A stretch of DNA of 10,151 nucleotides from Deltaproteobacteria bacterium UBA5754. Lineage in GTDB: Bacteria; Desulfobacterota; Dissulfuribacteria; Dissulfuribacterales; UBA5754. This document shows, piece after piece, positions 6,382-10,151 of this stretch; positions within the stretch are counted from its first letter, which is position 1, and each line of letters opens with the position of its first letter. The position numbers were made by a program, and so were the translations under genes. Under the pieces are notes generated by a model. It did no database searches, was not told the DNA's origin, and was given only the letters and a program-made list of their open reading frames with translations. Where the stretch lies: NCBI GenBank assembly GCA_002419025.1, contig DIFG01000021.1:18203-28353 (forward strand), given 5' to 3'.

Positions 6382-8690
6382 TGTCTCGAAAGATTGGTGT
6401 TTATATCCATACAGGTGATGGGATCGGCGAGGCTCTTGATATAGAGAAGCTCACCGAAGTGGCGACTGGTTCGGGCGCAGCGGTTGTGCGAACGCACGCG
6501 GATCTCTATTCACCCGACGGTGTTGCCATGGTGAAACAGGATATTGATGGTGAGGGCGTCAACGCGATCATTCTTGCTGGAATATCTCCGCGTTATGAAT
6601 ACAAGTCCTTTGATTTTCCTGGTGTTATCCTGGAAAAGACGAGCCTGCGCGAGCTTGTTGTTTGGAGCCACCCTGTTGCCGGTGACGACGAAAAGGCTAA
6701 GGAGCATGTCCAGGAACTGGCCGAAGACTATATTCGCATGTCAGTTACCAAATGCAAAAAGGCGGAGCTTCCAACTCCAGACAAGATGGAGGCACCAAGC
6801 ACTAGAATCCTTGTCATCGGAGGTGGGGTAACAGGTCTCACAGCGGCACTTGAGGCGGCGGAGGCGGGTTCCGAGGTCACCATAGTGGAAAGTGATGGGG
6901 AACTGGGCGGATATGCGGCACGGCTCCGCAAGCAATTTCCCATTGGCCCAACCTATTCCGAGCTTATTTCACCTGTAGTCAAGGATCTCATCTCGAAGGT
7001 CAGGTCCAACGCAAAAATTCAGGTAGTTACGTCTACCGAAATAGCACGTATCGGCGGCGTTCCTGGTCGATACCGTGTATCCATGAAGCCGGCAGGAAGC
7101 AAAAGTGAATGGGATGCACCCGTTCCGCTCACACCTGAGGAAAAACTCGACGCATCAGGGAAAGAGCTCTCTGCCGAGGACCAGAAAAAGGTCTACGCTG
7201 CAAAGAATGAAGGCCGGAAGGATTACATGATCGAGGATCCTGCTGCTGAGATCTTCGGTGCCGTGATCGTTGCCTCTGGATGGAAGCCTTACATCCCAGG
7301 GGATGGAGAGTTCGCCCATCTTGGATGGGGCAATCCCAACGTGTTGACGAACCATCAGTTCGAGGAGATTGCAAAAAAGGGAAAGATCGTACGCCCCTCA
7401 GATGGCAAGGAGGTGAAGTCCGTTGCCTTCATCCAGAGCCCAGGGGCCACGGAAGACGACGCAGATTTTCCCTATGCCTCTGCGGTTACGAGCATGGTAT
7501 CCCTGAAGCAGGCCAAATATCTTCGGGAGGATCAACCCGCTGACGGTCGAGCATATGTGTTCTATCAACACATGCGCACCCCAGGTCAATATGAGTATTT
7601 TTACAAGGGCCTACAGGATGATGTGGGTATTTTCCTGACAAAAGGCGCGGTGACTGAGGTAAAGGATAACGGCGAGGGCGGTCTCTCCGTTACTGCAACG
7701 AAGACCATCCTCGGAGAGGATGTCGTGGTGGACGTGGATCTCGTTGTCCTTGCCACCGGCATGGTCCCCACAACAAGGGATGAAGCGGTGGTGAATCTTG
7801 CGTATCGTCAAGGTCCGGCCTTCCGTGAACTCGATCTCTTTGGCGGTTACTGCGATTCCAATTTCATCTGTTTTCCCTACGAAACGAGGCGAACCGGTAT
7901 CTACGCCGCTGGAGCCGTTCACCGTTCCATGAATATCGAGGAATCCATGGAGGATGCCGCCGGCGCGGCACTCAAGGCCATCCAGTGCATAAAGGCTGCG
8001 GAGGAGGGCCATGCTGTCCATCCGCGTACATGGGATTTTGACTATCCCGATTTCTATTTCCAGCGGTGCACACAATGTAAGCGCTGTACTGAGGAATGTC
8101 CCTTCGGAGCCCTGGATGACGATGAAAAGGGCACCCCAAAGCCTAATCCCACCCGCTGCCGTAGATGCGGAACATGCATGGGAGCATGTCCAGAGAGAAT
8201 CATTGGGTTCAAAGACTATAACATCGATATTGTCGGATCCATGATCAAGGCCGTTGAGGTCCCGGACGATGACGAAGAAAAGCTTCGCATGATCGTATTC
8301 GCCTGTGAAAACGACGCATATCCGGCCTTGGACATGGCTGCCGCCAAGGGACTTTCATGGTCACCCCTGGCACGTATCATTCCGGTCAGGTGTCTCGGAT
8401 CGGTCAACGTGGCATGGATCAAGGACGCCATGTCAAGCGGTATGGATGGGGTCCTGCTGCTGGGCTGCAAGTTTGGCGATGACTACCAGTGTCACTTTGT
8501 CAAAGGCAGCGAATTGGCGAATCGGCGCATGGAAAACGCCGGCGAAACCTTGAAGTCTCTGGGAATGGAGCCGGAACGCGTCAGCCTTGCCCAGGTGGCT
8601 ATCGACGATTATGATAAGATTCCTGGAATTATAAATGAATTTGTTGATTCTATCCTTGCACTCGGACCAAATCCGTTCAAGGGTTTCTAA
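6381..8690 (+). CDS. qmoB: Quinone-interacting membrane-bound oxidoreductase subunit QmoB (cysteine-poor HdrA part)
   Basis: Second HdrA-like flavoprotein subunit of Qmo, 769 residues, probably mediating electron flow between QmoC, QmoA and AprBA. Domains in order: an HdrA-type N-terminal region (1-135, GVYIHTGDGIGEALD at 6-20); an FAD/NAD(P)-binding core with VIGGGVTGL (145-153) and LATGMVP (457-463); two [4Fe-4S] ferredoxin motifs (Cys563/566/569/573 and Cys593/596/599/603); and an MvhD/FlpD-like C-terminal domain (about 636-765) with Cys642, Cys671, Cys696 and Cys704. Oddly, the positions where HdrA proteins carry cluster cysteines are replaced: IHTGDG instead of a CxxC-like pair, AGISPR instead of a CSPR-type motif, and FIQSPGAT...YASAVTS where QmoA has FVQCAGSR...CSYICC. 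The reading frame is intact and the other cysteines are kept, so this is not simple decay. The start overlaps the qmoA stop; AGGAGG at 6368-6373 is its ribosome-binding site. Confidence 0.94.
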   Translation: MSRKIGVYIHTGDGIGEALDIEKLTEVATGSGAAVVRTHADLYSPDGVAMVKQDIDGEGVNAIILAGISPRYEYKSFDFPGVILEKTSLRELVVWSHPVAGDDEKAKEHVQELAEDYIRMSVTKCKKAELPTPDKMEAPSTRILVIGGGVTGLTAALEAAEAGSEVTIVESDGELGGYAARLRKQFPIGPTYSELISPVVKDLISKVRSNAKIQVVTSTEIARIGGVPGRYRVSMKPAGSKSEWDAPVPLTPEEKLDASGKELSAEDQKKVYAAKNEGRKDYMIEDPAAEIFGAVIVASGWKPYIPGDGEFAHLGWGNPNVLTNHQFEEIAKKGKIVRPSDGKEVKSVAFIQSPGATEDDADFPYASAVTSMVSLKQAKYLREDQPADGRAYVFYQHMRTPGQYEYFYKGLQDDVGIFLTKGAVTEVKDNGEGGLSVTATKTILGEDVVVDVDLVVLATGMVPTTRDEAVVNLAYRQGPAFRELDLFGGYCDSNFICFPYETRRTGIYAAGAVHRSMNIEESMEDAAGAALKAIQCIKAAEEGHAVHPRTWDFDYPDFYFQRCTQCKRCTEECPFGALDDDEKGTPKPNPTRCRRCGTCMGACPERIIGFKDYNIDIVGSMIKAVEVPDDDEEKLRMIVFACENDAYPALDMAAAKGLSWSPLARIIPVRCLGSVNVAWIKDAMSSGMDGVLLLGCKFGDDYQCHFVKGSELANRRMENAGETLKSLGMEPERVSLAQVAIDDYDKIPGIINEFVDSILALGPNPFKGF

Positions 8691-8702
8691 GGGAGGTAAA
8701 CC

Positions 8703-9935
8703 ATGGCTGAACTGCAGAGGGTGCAGCCCGATCTCTCCTTTATAAAAGGGGTTATGGAGTCAGGTGGGGAGACCGTCAAGCGCTGTTATCAATGCGCGAC
8801 GTGTTCCATTGTCTGTCCTCTCTCCACGGAAGAGAGCCCTTTTCCGCGCAAGGAAATGTTGTGGACCCAGTGGGGCCTGGCGGGCAAGGTTTCCGGGGAT
8901 GTGGACGTCTGGCTCTGTCACCAATGTGGTGACTGCAGCAAGTATTGTCCACGAGATGCCCGTCCGGGAGACGTCCTCGGCGCCATCCGGGCCAATGCCA
9001 TCAGATATTATGCTGAGCCCAAATTCATTGCTGACATGCTGAGCAAGCCTGGCGGGGTCGTCGGGGCGGTCATCGCTGCCATGGTCCTCGTGCTCATAGT
9101 AGCTGGCCTGTGGTCACAGGTGTCGGGAGAGGCATTCCCCTTTCCAGAGGGCGATGTTGTGTACCACAAGTTCATGAGTGTTATTCCTATTGACATAATA
9201 TTTTTAAGCATTTGCGCCTTTGTCTTATTTATGTCCTATCGCGGGGTGGTGAATTTTTGGCAGGATATCAGTAAAGGTGCGGGTCTTCCCAAGTCATTCA
9301 CCGGCACATATCCTGTTCCTCCTATAGGAATTCTTGCCACTCAGTATCTATGGCCATCGATCCTTGAGATTCTGAGTCATGCCAGATTCAAGAAGTGTGG
9401 TCAGACGGCCGAAAGGGCTAAGGGCCATCTCTGGGTGTTGTGGTCCTTTATCATCCTCTTTGCCGTAACCAATTTTGTCTTCATTGCAGAGGACTTGTTT
9501 CATGCAGCCCTCGGATGGATAGGTCCCGTCACCCCCATGCCACAGTATCATCCTGTAAAGATCCTTGCCAACATCGGGGGGATCATGTTGGTTGCGGGTA
9601 TCTGGATGATCAAGACCATGAGGGATCGGAAGGCCGAGGAGGGGGTCCTACACAGTTCTTCGCAGGATTGGATACTCATTTGGCTGATATTCTCAGTTGG
9701 AGCAACGGGTATCGCTTCAGAGATTTTTCGTCTTATCAATGTCGCTCAGATAGCCTATCCAGTTTATGTTTTCCATCTTGGATGTGTGGCTGTGCTCTTC
9801 CTTTCCCTTCCTTACACGAAGTTTGGACATCTTCTGTATCGAACGACTGCCTATGTATTTGATCGCTGGGCCAAGGATGTGAAGGCTGGCAAGGCGGGCT
9901 TCGGCCTTGAGAAGCCGATAGGATCCGACCATTGA
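8703..9935 (+). CDS. qmoC: Quinone-interacting membrane-bound oxidoreductase subunit QmoC
   Basis: Membrane anchor and quinol-oxidising subunit of Qmo, a fusion of HdrC-like and HdrE-like parts. The first 100 residues are a ferredoxin-type domain with two complete cysteine sets, Cys28/31/34/38 and Cys72/75/78/82, for two [4Fe-4S] clusters facing the cytoplasm. The rest is a heme-b membrane domain of the NarI/HdrE type with about six hydrophobic helices, near 118-138, 160-178, 244-262, 285-303, 323-343 and 352-370. Histidines near helix ends or within helices (His226, His242, His267, His283, His358, His376) are candidates for ligating the hemes; I cannot pair them from sequence. Length (410) is near the family norm. 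GGGAGGT at 8691-8697, directly after the qmoB stop, sets the start. It is the last gene before the terminator at 9967-9992. No qmoD-like gene follows in the window. Confidence 0.96.
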   Translation: MAELQRVQPDLSFIKGVMESGGETVKRCYQCATCSIVCPLSTEESPFPRKEMLWTQWGLAGKVSGDVDVWLCHQCGDCSKYCPRDARPGDVLGAIRANAIRYYAEPKFIADMLSKPGGVVGAVIAAMVLVLIVAGLWSQVSGEAFPFPEGDVVYHKFMSVIPIDIIFLSICAFVLFMSYRGVVNFWQDISKGAGLPKSFTGTYPVPPIGILATQYLWPSILEILSHARFKKCGQTAERAKGHLWVLWSFIILFAVTNFVFIAEDLFHAALGWIGPVTPMPQYHPVKILANIGGIMLVAGIWMIKTMRDRKAEEGVLHSSSQDWILIWLIFSVGATGIASEIFRLINVAQIAYPVYVFHLGCVAVLFLSLPYTKFGHLLYRTTAYVFDRWAKDVKAGKAGFGLEKPIGSDH

Positions 9936-9966
9936 TATCTTGTTAAAGACGACGATTGAATAAAAG

Positions 9967-9992
9967 GGCGGCTTGTAAGCCGCCTTTTTTTT
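9967..9992 (+). terminator. Intrinsic terminator after qmoC
   Basis: GGCGGCTT (9967-9974) and AAGCCGCC (9977-9984) form a hairpin followed by eight T (9985-9992), with an A-run (9962-9965) on the other side. The tight turn probably opens to a TTGTAA-type loop with a 6-7 bp stem. It lies about 30 bases after the qmoC stop and marks the end of the qmoABC transcript. Confidence 0.92.
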
Positions 9993-10030
9993 GGACAAAT
10001 TTCCGTCTAGGTCCCATTAAAAAAATGGTT

Positions 10031-10084
10031 CTTCGTCATTTTGTGTGGAATTTAGGCTCCTCGACGTTTTGTGTGGATTAGAGC
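10031..10084. repeat. Two-unit imperfect tandem repeat, 28-bp period
   Basis: Two adjacent units share TTTTGTGTGGA (10039-10049 and 10067-10077), each preceded by a related CNTCGNC block and followed by a related ATTTAGGC or ATTAGAGC block. The exact spacing is 28 bp. There is no gene here. Spaced copies of a short core like this can be protein-binding sites, for example near the end of an insertion element, but no transposase lies in the window, so the role is open. Confidence 0.55.
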
Positions 10085-10096
10085 TATACAGGACTT

Positions 10097-10124
10097 CACT
10101 GGATTCCGGCCTCCGCCGGAATGA
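10097..10124. repeat. Hairpin-type intergenic repeat, right copy
   Basis: All 28 bases are identical to 4-31, in the same orientation, including the ATTCCGGC-CTCC-GCCGGAAT hairpin (10103-10122). The sequence then diverges from the left copy (CGAGGTG instead of GGCCAAA). The two copies therefore bracket mobA, sat-aprBA and qmoABC. Confidence 0.85.
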
Positions 10125-10144
10125 CGAGGTGATATGCAACTGCG

Positions 10145-10151
10145 CACTGGA
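10145..10151. repeat. Possible start of a third repeat copy, cut by the window end
   Basis: The last seven bases, CACTGGA, equal the first seven bases of the 28-base repeat (4-10 and 10097-10103). A copy starting here would be 48 bp from the start of the preceding one. Seven bases are too few to be sure. Confidence 0.25.

Noticed and set aside
9190..9220. TTGACA inside qmoC in an AT-rich patch
   Set aside because: No -10 box at 16-18 bases (GC-rich there). The AT-richness comes from codons for a hydrophobic transmembrane helix.
1..10151. CRISPR array, tRNA, rRNA or a transposase gene
   Set aside because: No regular repeat-spacer series, no tRNA-like cloverleaf or rRNA sequence noticed, and no transposase-like protein in any frame that is not already explained.

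Overview
This window holds the core electron-transfer locus of dissimilatory sulfur metabolism, in the order sat-aprB-aprA-qmoA-qmoB-qmoC, all on the + strand. A molybdenum-cofactor gene, mobA, is transcribed divergently at the left edge. The content and order point to a sulfate-reducing or sulfur-disproportionating bacterium of the Desulfobacterota (former Deltaproteobacteria). The Qmo complex and the absence of aprM fit the reductive direction, but the sequence alone cannot prove direction or genus.

Layout. Positions 1-153 hold a short hairpin-type repeat and an AT-rich spacer. mobA lies at 154-798 (minus). The 280-bp mobA-sat gap holds a near-consensus sigma70 promoter (891-919), an inverted repeat at the predicted transcript start (926-943) and a long untranslated leader. 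sat (1079-2338), aprB (2434-2871) and aprA (2947-4953) follow with strong Shine-Dalgarno sites, and a textbook intrinsic terminator closes this unit at 4994-5027. qmoA (5134-6381), qmoB (6381-8690) and qmoC (8703-9935) form a tightly packed second unit, closed by a second intrinsic terminator (9967-9992). The right edge carries a two-unit tandem repeat and another copy of the hairpin repeat found at the left edge.

How the genes work together. Sat activates sulfate with ATP to adenosine 5'-phosphosulfate (APS). AprBA reduces APS to sulfite and AMP. QmoABC is the membrane complex thought to pass electrons from menaquinol to AprBA. MobA is not part of this pathway; it matures molybdopterin enzymes such as formate dehydrogenases.

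Most of this is a known system and I do not see a wholly new one. The most unusual point is QmoB. Its HdrA-like half appears to lack essentially all the iron-sulfur cysteines expected from HdrA and, from memory, from other QmoB proteins, while its ferredoxin and MvhD-type cysteines are intact. The strong promoter with its start-site inverted repeat, the terminator that splits apr from qmo, and the same-orientation repeats bracketing the locus also deserve checking.
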